This document shows, one piece after another, positions 27,423-36,712 of a DNA stretch of 64,000 nt; the first letter of the stretch is position 1; every line of letters starts with the position of its first letter. The DNA comes from Saccharicrinis sp963663905 (GTDB lineage Bacteria; Bacteroidota; Bacteroidia; Bacteroidales; Marinilabiliaceae): assembly GCA_963663905.2 (NCBI GenBank), contig OY760657.1, positions 1,984,001-2,048,000 on the forward strand, given 5' to 3'. The position numbers and the translations under genes are program-made. The notes under the pieces were generated by a model. That model made no database searches, was not told where the DNA came from, and saw only the letters and a list, made by a program, of their open reading frames with translations.

Positions 27423-27914
27423 ATGATCATACCTATAAAATCTCTTAAAGGAGAGAAAGAGACTAATGCATTCTTGAAAATAAAGGATACCAAGCAATCT
27501 AAAGGTTTATACCTTGTAAAGGTACCAGAGGATATTCAAAATTTTAAAACCATTGAGATTTATCCAGTATCATTTTTGATATCAGGAGAGATGAGTTTTA
27601 GTGCCGAAGCGCTAGATTTTCTTGATATTGAGTATTTAGCTAAGAATATGAATAAAGGTGATGAAGTAACTATAAATGTGGTATGTGCAGGATATATTAA
27701 TAGTACTGGTATACTAACAATAGGCAATATAGCTAACCTTCCAAAAGGAATAGAATTGGTGAATAAATTTTTAATGGTGGACTATGATAATCACGCTAAA
27801 TATTCTGAATTATCCAGTTCAAAAACTTCTTCATTGTATGAATATGCATCATCTGTGATTAAGGGGAGTCTCTCATACGAAATAAGAGAAGTCAGAAGTA
27901 AAGTTGGATTCTGA
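27423..27914 (+). CDS. Hypothetical protein, 163 residues
   Basis: Cytosolic, with no signal peptide. The first half alternates beta strands (NAFLKIKDTK, GLYLVKVPEDI, KTIEIYPVSFLI) and the middle has SGEMSFSAEALDFLDIEYLAKNM. The end is serine-rich and helical. No catalytic motif and no family that I recognise. It is monocistronic, with a clear terminator 24 bp after its stop. The coding look of the sequence and codon use agree with the neighbours. Confidence 0.7.
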   Translation: MIIPIKSLKGEKETNAFLKIKDTKQSKGLYLVKVPEDIQNFKTIEIYPVSFLISGEMSFSAEALDFLDIEYLAKNMNKGDEVTINVVCAGYINSTGILTIGNIANLPKGIELVNKFLMVDYDNHAKYSELSSSKTSSLYEYASSVIKGSLSYEIREVRSKVGF

Positions 27915-27936
27915 TGCTTATTGTAATTAGATAATA

Positions 27937-27974
27937 AAAGAGCTGCAATCCATAAATTGCAGCTCTTTTGTTTT
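27937..27974. terminator. Bidirectional terminator hairpin
   Basis: Arms AAAAGAGCTGCAA and TTGCAGCTCTTTT form a perfect 13-bp stem with an 8-base loop. It separates the 163-residue gene from the convergent ABC operon. Confidence 0.88.
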
Positions 27975-27992
27975 ATATGTTATCGTTTGTTA

Positions 27993-28688
27993 TTATACAG
28001 AAAAATAATTTTCAAGTTTAGCCATTGTTTCACTTGAGGTTTTAACATCATCAACAATTTTTCCTTTTTCCAGAATAACAATTCGTGTACATAACTCAGC
28101 CACGTGGTTTAAATCATGACTGGATATCAAAATAGTACTGTTATTTTGTTCTGAAAACTCCTTAATTATATTTCTTAATCGATATTGAGATGTAGGATCC
28201 AAATTGCTAAATGGTTCATCCAGAACTACAATTTGAGGATTACCAATCAAAGCACCAATAACACCAATCTTTTGTTGATTTCCTTTAGAGTAACTGCGAA
28301 TATACTTTTGCTTACCATCTAATTCTCCATTGAAAAATTCAGAGAATCTGTTAATGAATTCCCTGATTTCATCTTTAGAAATATTTTTAAGTTGCCCAAT
28401 CATTTCAAAATACTCCATAGGAGTCAGGTATCCTATCAAAAACTTTTCATCTAAATAGGCTGAAGTAAAAACTTTCCAATCCTCAGATTCATCAACTGGT
28501 ATTTGATTGTTTTCAATAGAACCTTGCGATAGTCTGACTAAATCAAGCAAAGCAGAAAACATAGTGGTTTTTCCAGCTCCGTTGTTACCAACCAGGCCAA
28601 AAATCTCACCTTTATTTATTTGTAGTTCTTCTACATCTAAAACAGTAGTTGAACCATATTTTTTTACAATATTTTTAAGAGTTATCAT
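27993..28688 (-). CDS. ABC transporter ATP-binding protein
   Basis: A 231-residue ATPase: Walker A GNNGAGKTT (about residues 34-42), Q-loop region, signature SYSKGNQQKIGVIGAL, Walker B IVVLDEPFSNLDP and switch histidine in SSHDLNHVAEL. It lies 11 bp after the stop of the DUF5687 membrane protein, so the two are one operon and probably form one transporter. In Bacteroidetes this ATPase/DUF5687 pairing recurs; the substrate is unknown. Confidence 0.93.
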   Translation of the reverse strand: MITLKNIVKKYGSTTVLDVEELQINKGEIFGLVGNNGAGKTTMFSALLDLVRLSQGSIENNQIPVDESEDWKVFTSAYLDEKFLIGYLTPMEYFEMIGQLKNISKDEIREFINRFSEFFNGELDGKQKYIRSYSKGNQQKIGVIGALIGNPQIVVLDEPFSNLDPTSQYRLRNIIKEFSEQNNSTILISSHDLNHVAELCTRIVILEKGKIVDDVKTSSETMAKLENYFSV

Positions 28689-28699
28689 AGTTTAAGTTT

Positions 28700-30172
28700 T
28701 TATTGTTTGTAATCGTATAGCATTCTGTGTTTATTATCTTTATATCTACTGAGGATAGCAGTCATAATTGAATTATGAAAAATAATTCCTAAAACACCTA
28801 TAATTGCATAGCATAAGTAAGCTACTGAGGCACTAAATAAATATTTAATTAAAAAGAAAAATAAAAGAGGACCTAAAATAATAACCAGACCAGTAATCCA
28901 TTGAGAAGCACCGGTGCCTTGATAATTCATAAATGAGCTTTGCGACAAATCAATTGGTTTAGAACTAAAAGAACCCATCCATAATACCAAGTGACTCGTA
29001 AAACCAATATTAAATATGGCTATGGCTGTATTTACCATTATTATTTTCGCTCCATAAATTACATAAATTGAAGAAAAAATTAGAGCAATAATTGTAGTTA
29101 CCATAAACAGAAAATACTGTGTATTAAGCATGTCCTTCATACCTACATTTCTAGTCATTAAAAATGGGAAATACTGAGAGTGCCAGGCAGGTGTAAATTG
29201 TCCATAACTTATACTAAATCCTCCAGTGATAATTAGTCCTGCAATTACCAGTAAGAAGTCCATTTCATCTATTTTAGGATTTCTATATATAATAAAACCA
29301 TAAAATAGCAGAAAGAATACACTAAATAACGCTGTTTTAGCTCTCTTGTTACGAGTTACCATTTTTAATTCAAGTCCTAAATACGTACCTATGTTTCCTA
29401 ATTTTGATGTCCATGAAAAGTCATACGTATTTTGTTTCTTTTCTGTGGGGAGTATGCCTGAATCCAGGTAAAGATTTTCATTAATACTTTTGATATTAAG
29501 GAAATAAAGAGGAATACAAACCATCATAGGTATTAATCCAAGTATAGGATAAGTTAACACCATTGACAGATATGCAGCAAACCATTTTGCTACAGGAAGT
29601 AAATCATAAAATGAAATCGCAAAAACGGCTATTCCTATTACATATAATAGCATTATTAACTGCTGTCTTGATGGTGCTGATCTTTTTACCAGTATGGCAA
29701 TTAAATGATCTATTAAAACAAGCCCCAATATACTGCATAGCCATCCAAGTGTGTTTAGGGTGGCATATTGTTCAGGAAACACCCTGAGCATAAAAGGCAA
29801 TACAATATACCATGGCAGAATATTAAAAAAATTGATAAAAGATTTATTAACTACAAATCTGGATATTTTTTTCTTTTTAATAGATAGCGTAAGAAGCGGA
29901 ATAATATCTACAACTGGTATTTCCTGAACTAGTTGTCTTATTAATGCACTTATTAGTAAATAACCCCAAAAATATTCGTTAAATAAATCGATAGGATTTG
30001 ATTCAGGAAAATGTTCTTTAAAAATTGTGGGTAATCCAAAGCCTAAGGCTAAAAAAGCTATAGAAAAATAAATAGCAAAAAATATAATCACAGCTTTTAT
30101 TCCAACACTTTTTTTCCAATAAGCCGAACGGGAAAACGATCTCTTGTTTAGAATAAATAAAATAGGTTTCAT
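28700..30172 (-). CDS. DUF5687 family membrane protein (ABC permease)
   Basis: A 490-residue integral membrane protein with about 11-12 hydrophobic segments. The N-terminus MKPILFILNKRSFSRSAYWKK and the conserved GLELKMVTRNKRAKTALFSV segment near residue 265 correspond to the DUF5687 family. Its tight linkage to the ATPase gene (11 bp) supports a transporter role. It resembles ABC-2 permeases in placement but not in a recognisable motif. Confidence 0.85.
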   Translation of the reverse strand: MKPILFILNKRSFSRSAYWKKSVGIKAVIIFFAIYFSIAFLALGFGLPTIFKEHFPESNPIDLFNEYFWGYLLISALIRQLVQEIPVVDIIPLLTLSIKKKKISRFVVNKSFINFFNILPWYIVLPFMLRVFPEQYATLNTLGWLCSILGLVLIDHLIAILVKRSAPSRQQLIMLLYVIGIAVFAISFYDLLPVAKWFAAYLSMVLTYPILGLIPMMVCIPLYFLNIKSINENLYLDSGILPTEKKQNTYDFSWTSKLGNIGTYLGLELKMVTRNKRAKTALFSVFFLLFYGFIIYRNPKIDEMDFLLVIAGLIITGGFSISYGQFTPAWHSQYFPFLMTRNVGMKDMLNTQYFLFMVTTIIALIFSSIYVIYGAKIIMVNTAIAIFNIGFTSHLVLWMGSFSSKPIDLSQSSFMNYQGTGASQWITGLVIILGPLLFFFLIKYLFSASVAYLCYAIIGVLGIIFHNSIMTAILSRYKDNKHRMLYDYKQ

Positions 30173-30199
30173 TATAGAGTTAAATGTTAATTAATCAAA

Positions 30200-30207
30200 C
30201 AAATATA
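30200..30207 (-). promoter_or_regulatory. -7 promoter element of the DUF5687/ABC operon
   Basis: On the minus strand TATATTTG matches TAnnTTTG, 28 bases before the ATG. TTCG at the expected -33 position matches TTTG in three of four bases. Confidence 0.5.
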
Positions 30208-30324
30208 TAAAAAATGATGCTTTAATCGAATTTCATCGACTAAATAATTCGACAATAGAACTCAAATATTATAATGTTCAAATTGTAGTATATATGATTG
30301 AAATTTAATTAGATAGTAAAATAG

Positions 30325-30332
30325 TACATTTG
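30325..30332 (+). promoter_or_regulatory. -7 promoter element of the FadL-like/GDSL operon
   Basis: TACATTTG fits TAnnTTTG. Transcription starting shortly after would leave a leader of about 115 nt to the preferred ATG at 30455. No good -33 box. Confidence 0.5.
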
Positions 30333-30454
30333 AACATATTAGTCGTATGTTGAATTTATTAGGACTTCAAATAAAAATTGATAAAAGTATGGTTTTTAAA
30401 AAAAATATTGTTTGTACGTTGCATGCCGTTTTTAAAAATTTAAAAAAAATAGGA

Positions 30455-31678
30455 ATGCAAAAAATCATTATTGTGTTTGCTTTACTGGCATTGTGTTTAA
30501 ATTCACATGCGGAAGGTTACCAGGTAAACGCTCAAAGTCATAAAAATATAGCAATGGGGCACACCGGAACCGGGTTGAGCTTAGGTGCATCTTCAGTTCA
30601 TTTTAATCCGGGAGCTTTAGGATTAATGGAAACAAAATATGACTTCTCTCTGGGTGGGGTAGCGGTAATATCAGAAGTTACTTTTTCAAAACAAAACTCA
30701 ACTTACCAAACTCATACAGAAAGTCCTACAGGAACACCATTTTACTTTTACGGTGCAGTTAAATTAAGCGAAAGATTTGTAGCAAGTATTGGTGTTACCA
30801 CACCTTATGGTAATTCATTGGCTTGGAACAAAGATTGGGATGGTAGATATTTAATTCAGGATATCTCTTTAAAAGCTATTGTTGCACAACCAACATTATC
30901 ATATAAGATCAATGATAAATTAGGATTTGGTATTGGGGCTATGGTTGTATATGGAGCTGTTGATTTAAATAAAGCATTACCAGTACAAGATGCAAGTGGA
31001 GAAGCAAGTGTAAATTTAAACGGATCTACGACTTCATTTGGGTTTAACACAGGTTTATATTATAAGCCAAATGACGTATTATCTTTTGGTATTGATTACC
31101 GTTCAGAAGTATCCATGAAACTTGAAGGTGCTGATGCAACTTTTAATGTTCCGGCTTCTTTATCTGCAAGTTTTCCTGCGGATAATAAGTTTGATGCAGA
31201 ACTTCCATTACCTGCCAATTTATCTTTTGGTGCAGGATTTAAACTAAATGATAAATTGACTTTAGCCTGCGATTTACAATATGTATTTTGGAGTGCTTAT
31301 GATGAATTATTCTTCGATTTTGAAACAAATACAGCTCAATTAGCTGACTCTCATAATCCCAGAGAATATGAAAATACAATAATATACAGATTGGGTGCTG
31401 AATATTTGTTAAGCGATAAATTAGTAGTTAGAGCAGGTGCTTATTATGATGAAACACCAATTTCTGACGAATATTTAAATCCTGAAACGCCAGGAATGAA
31501 TAAAGTAGGACTTTCTTTTGGAGGAACTTTTAATATCAATGATAAACTAAGTGTGGATGCTTCGTTATTATATATTAAAGGCATTGAAAGAGAAGCAGGA
31601 TATTCTCCCACTAATTTCTACGGAACTTATAACGGAAAGGCTATTTTACCTGGAATAGGATTTTCATATTCATTTTAA
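30455..31678 (+). CDS. OmpP1/FadL-family outer-membrane transporter
   Basis: The frame has an earlier ATG at 30347, but the ATG at 30455 begins a clean signal peptide (MQKIIIVFALLALCLNSHA) followed by EGYQVNAQSHKNIAMGHTG, the standard mature FadL-family N-terminus; 407 residues result. GASSVHFNPGALGLME matches the NPA-type plug region. The rest is beta-barrel and ends with an aromatic strand FSYSF. FadL proteins import hydrophobic compounds, such as fatty acids, across the outer membrane. A GDSL hydrolase gene follows 21 bp later, suggesting ester hydrolysis linked to uptake. Confidence 0.9.
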   Translation: MQKIIIVFALLALCLNSHAEGYQVNAQSHKNIAMGHTGTGLSLGASSVHFNPGALGLMETKYDFSLGGVAVISEVTFSKQNSTYQTHTESPTGTPFYFYGAVKLSERFVASIGVTTPYGNSLAWNKDWDGRYLIQDISLKAIVAQPTLSYKINDKLGFGIGAMVVYGAVDLNKALPVQDASGEASVNLNGSTTSFGFNTGLYYKPNDVLSFGIDYRSEVSMKLEGADATFNVPASLSASFPADNKFDAELPLPANLSFGAGFKLNDKLTLACDLQYVFWSAYDELFFDFETNTAQLADSHNPREYENTIIYRLGAEYLLSDKLVVRAGAYYDETPISDEYLNPETPGMNKVGLSFGGTFNINDKLSVDASLLYIKGIEREAGYSPTNFYGTYNGKAILPGIGFSYSF

Positions 31679-31699
31679 TTGATTTTATAACCGAAAATT

Positions 31700-32932
31700 A
31701 TGCATAAAATAAAATATTTAGCATTAGTATTGAGTCTTGGACTATTTACTCAGTGTGAATTAGAGTATGATGATTATAAAGCCTCTGATGCAGAGGTTGA
31801 TTTTACCAATTTTGTTGCTTTAGGAGATTCTTATACCGCAGGATATACTGATGGAGCCTTAGGTCGTTCGGGACAGGAAAATGGATTTAGTTATATTTTG
31901 GGAAAACAGCTTGAGAATGTAGGAAGTGAAGGATTTATTCAGCCTTTGGTACAATCTGAAGGTAGCATTGGAAGTGCTGGTAATAGCTATTATCAATTAC
32001 ATATTGTAAACAATTCTTTAAGTCCGGTAGCAGGTATTGGTGACCAAACAATATTAGCAGAACGAGTATACGATGCTGAAAATCCTATCCAAAATTTAGG
32101 TGTTCCGGGAGCCAAATCTTTTCATTTACTAGCAACAGCAGTAAGCGCAGATCCTTTAATGTATTACTCGCAAGCAAATCCGTTCTTTGGTCGTTTTGCA
32201 AGTAGTACTGCAACAAGTATAATAGCAGATGCTTTAGCTCAAAGTCCTACATTTATTTCATTATGGATAGGGAATAATGATGTTTTAACTTATGCCTTAG
32301 CAGGAGGAGAAAGTGATGAAGTAACACCAGCTGCATCATATGCCCAATATATGGCAGTTATTGCTTCGAGTTTATTTAGTAATGGAACAAAGGGAGCAAT
32401 TGCAAATATTCCTGATGTAGAAACAATCCCATATTTCAATTATATTTTATCAACTGGATTTCTTCCTTTATTAATTGAAGATGATGAAGTAGAAGGAGGT
32501 ATGCGTCAATTAGTTGAAGGAGAAAAGATTTTATTGTCTGCAAGTGCATTATTACAATCAGGATACGGTCAATCTGTTGAAATGCCTATCCCTGACGAAT
32601 ATGTTTTAGATTTGGATGAACTTGAGGCAATTAAAACAGCTACTGCTGCATATAATAGCACTATAGAATCTATTGCTACACAATATGGGCTAGCATTAGT
32701 AGATTTAAACTCACTTATGGACCAGGCAAATAGCACTGGTTATATTATTGATGGCAATGTTTATACTTCAACCTTTGTTTCCGGAGGTGTTTTTTCTTTA
32801 GATGGAATTCATGCAACAGGAAGAGGGTCTGCAATTATAGCTAACGAATTTATTAAGAGCATTAACTCTAACTATGGTTGTAGTATTCCATATGCCACTG
32901 TTAATGATTATAGTGCTGTAGTTTATCCTTAA
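31700..32932 (+). CDS. SGNH/GDSL-family hydrolase, probable lipoprotein
   Basis: A 410-residue exported protein. A short signal peptide ends at Cys19 (GLFTQC), a weak lipobox. Block I is VALGDSYTAGY with nucleophile Ser44; the Asn-containing block III is SLWIGNNDVL; the C-terminal catalytic Asp and His are in LDGIHATGRG. Family members are esterases or lipases. The long insert between blocks is typical for Bacteroidetes. It is the second gene of an operon with the FadL-like porin, so a role in handling imported lipids or esters is plausible. Confidence 0.88.
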   Translation: MHKIKYLALVLSLGLFTQCELEYDDYKASDAEVDFTNFVALGDSYTAGYTDGALGRSGQENGFSYILGKQLENVGSEGFIQPLVQSEGSIGSAGNSYYQLHIVNNSLSPVAGIGDQTILAERVYDAENPIQNLGVPGAKSFHLLATAVSADPLMYYSQANPFFGRFASSTATSIIADALAQSPTFISLWIGNNDVLTYALAGGESDEVTPAASYAQYMAVIASSLFSNGTKGAIANIPDVETIPYFNYILSTGFLPLLIEDDEVEGGMRQLVEGEKILLSASALLQSGYGQSVEMPIPDEYVLDLDELEAIKTATAAYNSTIESIATQYGLALVDLNSLMDQANSTGYIIDGNVYTSTFVSGGVFSLDGIHATGRGSAIIANEFIKSINSNYGCSIPYATVNDYSAVVYP

Positions 32933-32955
32933 TATTTAATTAAAAGAAGATATTT

Positions 32956-32988
32956 AAAGCAGATTTAATTTATTAGATCTGCTTTTTT
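32956..32988 (+). terminator. Terminator of the FadL-like/GDSL operon
   Basis: Stem AAAGCAGAT / ATCTGCTTT with a T-rich tail, 24 bp after the GDSL stop. Confidence 0.8.
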
Positions 32989-32994
32989 TCATAA

Positions 32995-33024
32995 AAAAAG
33001 CTGCTCCAGTAGGAACAGCTTTCA
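32995..33024 (-). terminator. Terminator of the M13 peptidase gene
   Basis: On the minus strand, AAAGCTGTTCC and GGAGCAGCTTT pair around TACT and lead into a T-tract. It lies 23 bp beyond the peptidase stop. Confidence 0.8.
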
Positions 33025-33046
33025 TTATATTTTCAATTTGAATCAA

Positions 33047-35089
33047 CTACCAAATGATAGCTCGGTCTTCTGGTTTAATGTAAAGTTCTGCATTTTCATC
33101 AATTTCAAAAGCATTATAGAATTCTTGAATATTTGGAAGTGGACCATTAACTCTGAATTTACCTAAAGAGTGAGGATCTGTTTTTGTTCTTCTGATAATT
33201 TCCTTATCTCTAATGTTTTGTGCCCAGATATTTGCATAAGCTAAATAGAATCTTTGCTTGTCATTTAAACCTCCTATTTCAGGTAGATTGTCCTGACCTT
33301 GTATAGCATTTAAATAAGCCGTATAAGAAATATTTAAACCACCTAAGTCAGCAATGTTTTCTCCTAAAGTATACTCTCCATTTGCTTTTAATGTATCCAG
33401 AACCGTAAAGTTATTAAACTGATCGGCCAATACTTTAGTGCGAGCATTAAACTTCTCTGTATCTTCTTCTGTCCACCATGTATTTAGATTTCCATTTTTA
33501 TCATATTTAGCCCCCTGATCATCAAATCCATGGGTCATCTCATGGCCAATTACAACGCCAATTGCACCGTAGTTTACAGCATCGTCACCATCTAAATAAA
33601 AGAAAGGAGGTTGAAGAATAGCTGCAGGGAAAACAATTTCATTTACAGAAGGGTTGTAGTAGGCGTTTACAGTTTGAGGACTCATGTGCCACTCTTCTTT
33701 ATCAACTGGCTTTCCAATTTTTTCAATGTTAAAGTTGAAATCAAATTGATTAGATGCTAAAACATTTTTTACATAGGAATTTTGAACCACTTCTAACTCT
33801 GAATAATCTCTCCATTTATTAGGATAACCAATTTTAACAGTAATTGCAGCAAGCTTTTCTTCTGCTGCAGCCTTTGTTTCATCACTCATCCAATCTAAAT
33901 TCTCAATTCTTTGTTTAAATCCGGTTCTTAAATTTTCAACCAGTTTTACCATTCTTTCCTTTGCTCTGGCAGGGAAATACTTTTCAACGAATAATTGACC
34001 AATAGCTTCACCTAGAGCTCCATTTGTAGTTCCTTGTACTCTTTTCCATCTAGGTTGCATTGTTTCTGTACCTTGAATAGTTTTTCCGTATAAATCAAAG
34101 CTGGCATTTACAAAAGCAGAACCTAAATAGGCACTCATATCACGGATAACATAAGCTTCAAGATATTTTTTAACTACACTAATATCCTGACTAGTCAGAA
34201 TGTTTCCTAATTCGTTGAAATAAGGTACCTGGCTAATGTTAACTTCAGCAGGAACATCTATTGGTAAAGCCTCAAAATATTTATTCCAGTTAAAGCTTGG
34301 ATAAGTTGTATTTAACTCTGATCCCTGAATCTTATTATAAGTAAGAAATGGATCTCTGTTTTGTAATCTTGTATAAAATGTTTCTGCCATTAAATATTCA
34401 AGATCATATATTTTCTTAGCATAATCAGATGCTGTAGCTTCATCATCTCCTGCAAACGATAATACCTTGCTTAAATAAGCACGATAAGCTTCTTGTACTT
34501 TTACAGACTCTTCATCTGTTTGTAGATAATAATCTCTGTCTGGTAATCCAATGCCTGTATGTCCCATATGAGCAATGGTCATTGTACTGTTTTTATCATC
34601 AGCACCTCCATAAATATAAAAGAAAGGATAAAGTTGATAAGTATGCAAATACCCGATTGTATAGGCTAAATCATCAGTGTTTTTAATTTCCTTAATTTTA
34701 TTCAAAATTGGCATTAAGTTAGTTAAGCCTTCATTCTCAACAGCTAAACTATCCATTCCCGAATTGTAGAAATCACCAATTTTTTTTGCAATACTATTTG
34801 GAGTACTGTTTTTTTGAGCTTCGTCGAAAATAATTTTTAATTTTTCTTTATTACTTTCTGCTAATTCATCAAATGTACCAAATCTACTTTTATCATCCGG
34901 AAGAGGATTGTTTTCCATCCAGGTAGTATTTGCATAAGCATAAAAATTGTCACCAGGTTTTACTTCTGTATTTAATTGTTCTACAGATAGATCTGGGATT
35001 TGCTCTTTGTCGGTTTTTGGTGCTGGGGAACATGCAACCAAAAGCATTAATGCGCTTCCTATCGCATTTTTAAGATTTAAGTGTTTCAT
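33047..35089 (-). CDS. M13-family metallopeptidase (neprilysin/PepO-like) lipoprotein
   Basis: A 680-residue lipoprotein: signal sequence with lipobox LLVAC, then Cys20. The zinc site is HEMTHGFDDQG starting at His516, and the third ligand lies in ENIADLGGL. NAYYNPSVNEIVFPAAILQPPFF, the substrate-binding stretch preceding the zinc site, and the C-terminal RAIIW (the M13 C-terminal Trp) are intact. Such enzymes cleave short peptides in the periplasm or at the surface. It is monocistronic. Length agrees with the family norm of about 670-700. Confidence 0.94.
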   Translation of the reverse strand: MKHLNLKNAIGSALMLLVACSPAPKTDKEQIPDLSVEQLNTEVKPGDNFYAYANTTWMENNPLPDDKSRFGTFDELAESNKEKLKIIFDEAQKNSTPNSIAKKIGDFYNSGMDSLAVENEGLTNLMPILNKIKEIKNTDDLAYTIGYLHTYQLYPFFYIYGGADDKNSTMTIAHMGHTGIGLPDRDYYLQTDEESVKVQEAYRAYLSKVLSFAGDDEATASDYAKKIYDLEYLMAETFYTRLQNRDPFLTYNKIQGSELNTTYPSFNWNKYFEALPIDVPAEVNISQVPYFNELGNILTSQDISVVKKYLEAYVIRDMSAYLGSAFVNASFDLYGKTIQGTETMQPRWKRVQGTTNGALGEAIGQLFVEKYFPARAKERMVKLVENLRTGFKQRIENLDWMSDETKAAAEEKLAAITVKIGYPNKWRDYSELEVVQNSYVKNVLASNQFDFNFNIEKIGKPVDKEEWHMSPQTVNAYYNPSVNEIVFPAAILQPPFFYLDGDDAVNYGAIGVVIGHEMTHGFDDQGAKYDKNGNLNTWWTEEDTEKFNARTKVLADQFNNFTVLDTLKANGEYTLGENIADLGGLNISYTAYLNAIQGQDNLPEIGGLNDKQRFYLAYANIWAQNIRDKEIIRRTKTDPHSLGKFRVNGPLPNIQEFYNAFEIDENAELYIKPEDRAIIW

Positions 35090-35360
35090 TAAAATTGATT
35101 GTTAAATTATTATTTGATGACTAAGATAATAGTAAGTTTTTGTAAAACTAAATTTTTATTTAGAACCATTTTTAATGATTGTTGTTTAATAAACGAAACT
35201 CAAATTGAAATCATAGTTTTTTAAGAGGTTTTATAGATTTTTTAATGTTGTGTTAAAGATTAAAATCTAGTGCTTTAGAAATAAATGATTCAAATAAGAG
35301 AAATAATAAAAATTAATTAGTAATTGCTATAAATCTTAATTAGCGGTAAACATTACAAAT

Positions 35361-36680
35361 ATGTCAACATTTGAAATCCTTATGCCTAAAATGGGCGAAA
35401 GCGTTGAAGAAGCAACAATTACAAAATGGTTTGTATCTGTAGGAGACAAGATTGAAGAAGATGATGTTTTACTTGAAATTGCAACAGACAAGGTTGATTC
35501 AGAAATCCCTTCTCCGGTAGCAGGAACAGTAAAAGAAATCTTATATGAAACAGATGCTCTTGTGGCTGTTGGTAAGCCTGTTGCTATTATTGCACTTGAA
35601 GGAGAAGAGGGAGATGATGCTCCTGCTGCTTCCAGTGAGGAAAAAGTTGAGGAATCAGTAAGTAAAGTTATTGAGGAGAATTCTTCAGCAGCTGATGCTG
35701 ATTATTCAAAATCTGATCGTTTTTACTCGCCTTTAGTAAAAAGTATTGCTAAAGAAGAAGGCGTAAGTCTTACAGAACTTGATTCAATTAAAGGATCAGG
35801 TAAAGATAACCGAGTAACTAAAGAAGATATCTTAAGTTATCTTAAAAACAAAGGTCAATCAGGAGCTCCTGTAGCAAAAGCTGCTGAACCAGTTAAAGCA
35901 GAACAACCAAAAGCCGCACCAGCTGCAGCACCTGTTCCAACTCCACAAAAACCGCCAGTTTCAATTGGTGCAGAAGATGATATTGTAGAAATGGACAGAA
36001 TGAGAAAGCTTATTGCTGATCATATGGTAATGTCTAAACACGTTTCTCCTCACGTAACTGCAGTTGTCGAAGTTGATATGACTAACATTGTTTTATGGAG
36101 AAACAAAAATAAAGTTGAGTTTGAGAAGAAATACGGAGAGAAAATCACATTTACACCGATATTCTTTGAGGCTGTAGCAAAAGCATTACGTGATTTCCCG
36201 GGAGTCAATGCTTCTGTAGATGGAGATAAAATCATTTATCGTAAAAATGTGAATATTGGTATGGCAGTAGCATTGCCTAGTGGAAACCTGATTGTTCCTG
36301 TTATTAAACAAGCAGATCACAAAAACCTACCAGGACTTGCTGCAGATGTAAACCGATTAGCAGGATTAGCTCGTAATAATAAATTATCGCCGGATGATAT
36401 TCAAGGTGGAACATTTACAATTACAAACTTTGGTTCATTCAAAAATATTATCGGTACTCCAATAATTAATCAACCTCAGGTAGCTATACTGGCAACTGGT
36501 TCAATTGAAAAGAAACCTGCAGTAATTGAAACGCCAACAGGAGATGTTATTGGTATTCGTCAGAAAATGTTCTTATCCATTTCTTATGACCACAGAATTG
36601 TTGATGGTGCTTTAGGTGGAAATTTTGTAAGACGAGTAGGGGATTACCTTGAAGCTTTTGACATCAACAGACCTATTTAA
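35361..36680 (+). CDS. Dihydrolipoamide acyltransferase (E2) of a 2-oxoacid dehydrogenase
   Basis: A 439-residue E2 component. One lipoyl domain at residues 1-80 has lipoylated Lys44 in EIATDKVDSEI. After an Ala/Pro/Glu-rich linker, the E3-binding domain (about 118-160) has PLVKSIAKEEGVSLTEL and GSGKDNRVTKEDIL. A second flexible linker (APAAAPVPTPQKPP) leads to the catalytic domain (about 205-439) with His411 and Asp415 in SYDHRIVDG. It could serve branched-chain 2-oxoacids or pyruvate; a single lipoyl domain and the fused E1 downstream favour a branched-chain-type complex. It is the first gene of a three-gene operon with E1 and flavodoxin; no E3 gene is nearby. Confidence 0.93.
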   Translation: MSTFEILMPKMGESVEEATITKWFVSVGDKIEEDDVLLEIATDKVDSEIPSPVAGTVKEILYETDALVAVGKPVAIIALEGEEGDDAPAASSEEKVEESVSKVIEENSSAADADYSKSDRFYSPLVKSIAKEEGVSLTELDSIKGSGKDNRVTKEDILSYLKNKGQSGAPVAKAAEPVKAEQPKAAPAAAPVPTPQKPPVSIGAEDDIVEMDRMRKLIADHMVMSKHVSPHVTAVVEVDMTNIVLWRNKNKVEFEKKYGEKITFTPIFFEAVAKALRDFPGVNASVDGDKIIYRKNVNIGMAVALPSGNLIVPVIKQADHKNLPGLAADVNRLAGLARNNKLSPDDIQGGTFTITNFGSFKNIIGTPIINQPQVAILATGSIEKKPAVIETPTGDVIGIRQKMFLSISYDHRIVDGALGGNFVRRVGDYLEAFDINRPI

Positions 36681-36712
36681 TATCAAGCATTATCGAAAAA
36701 AATATAGTAGTT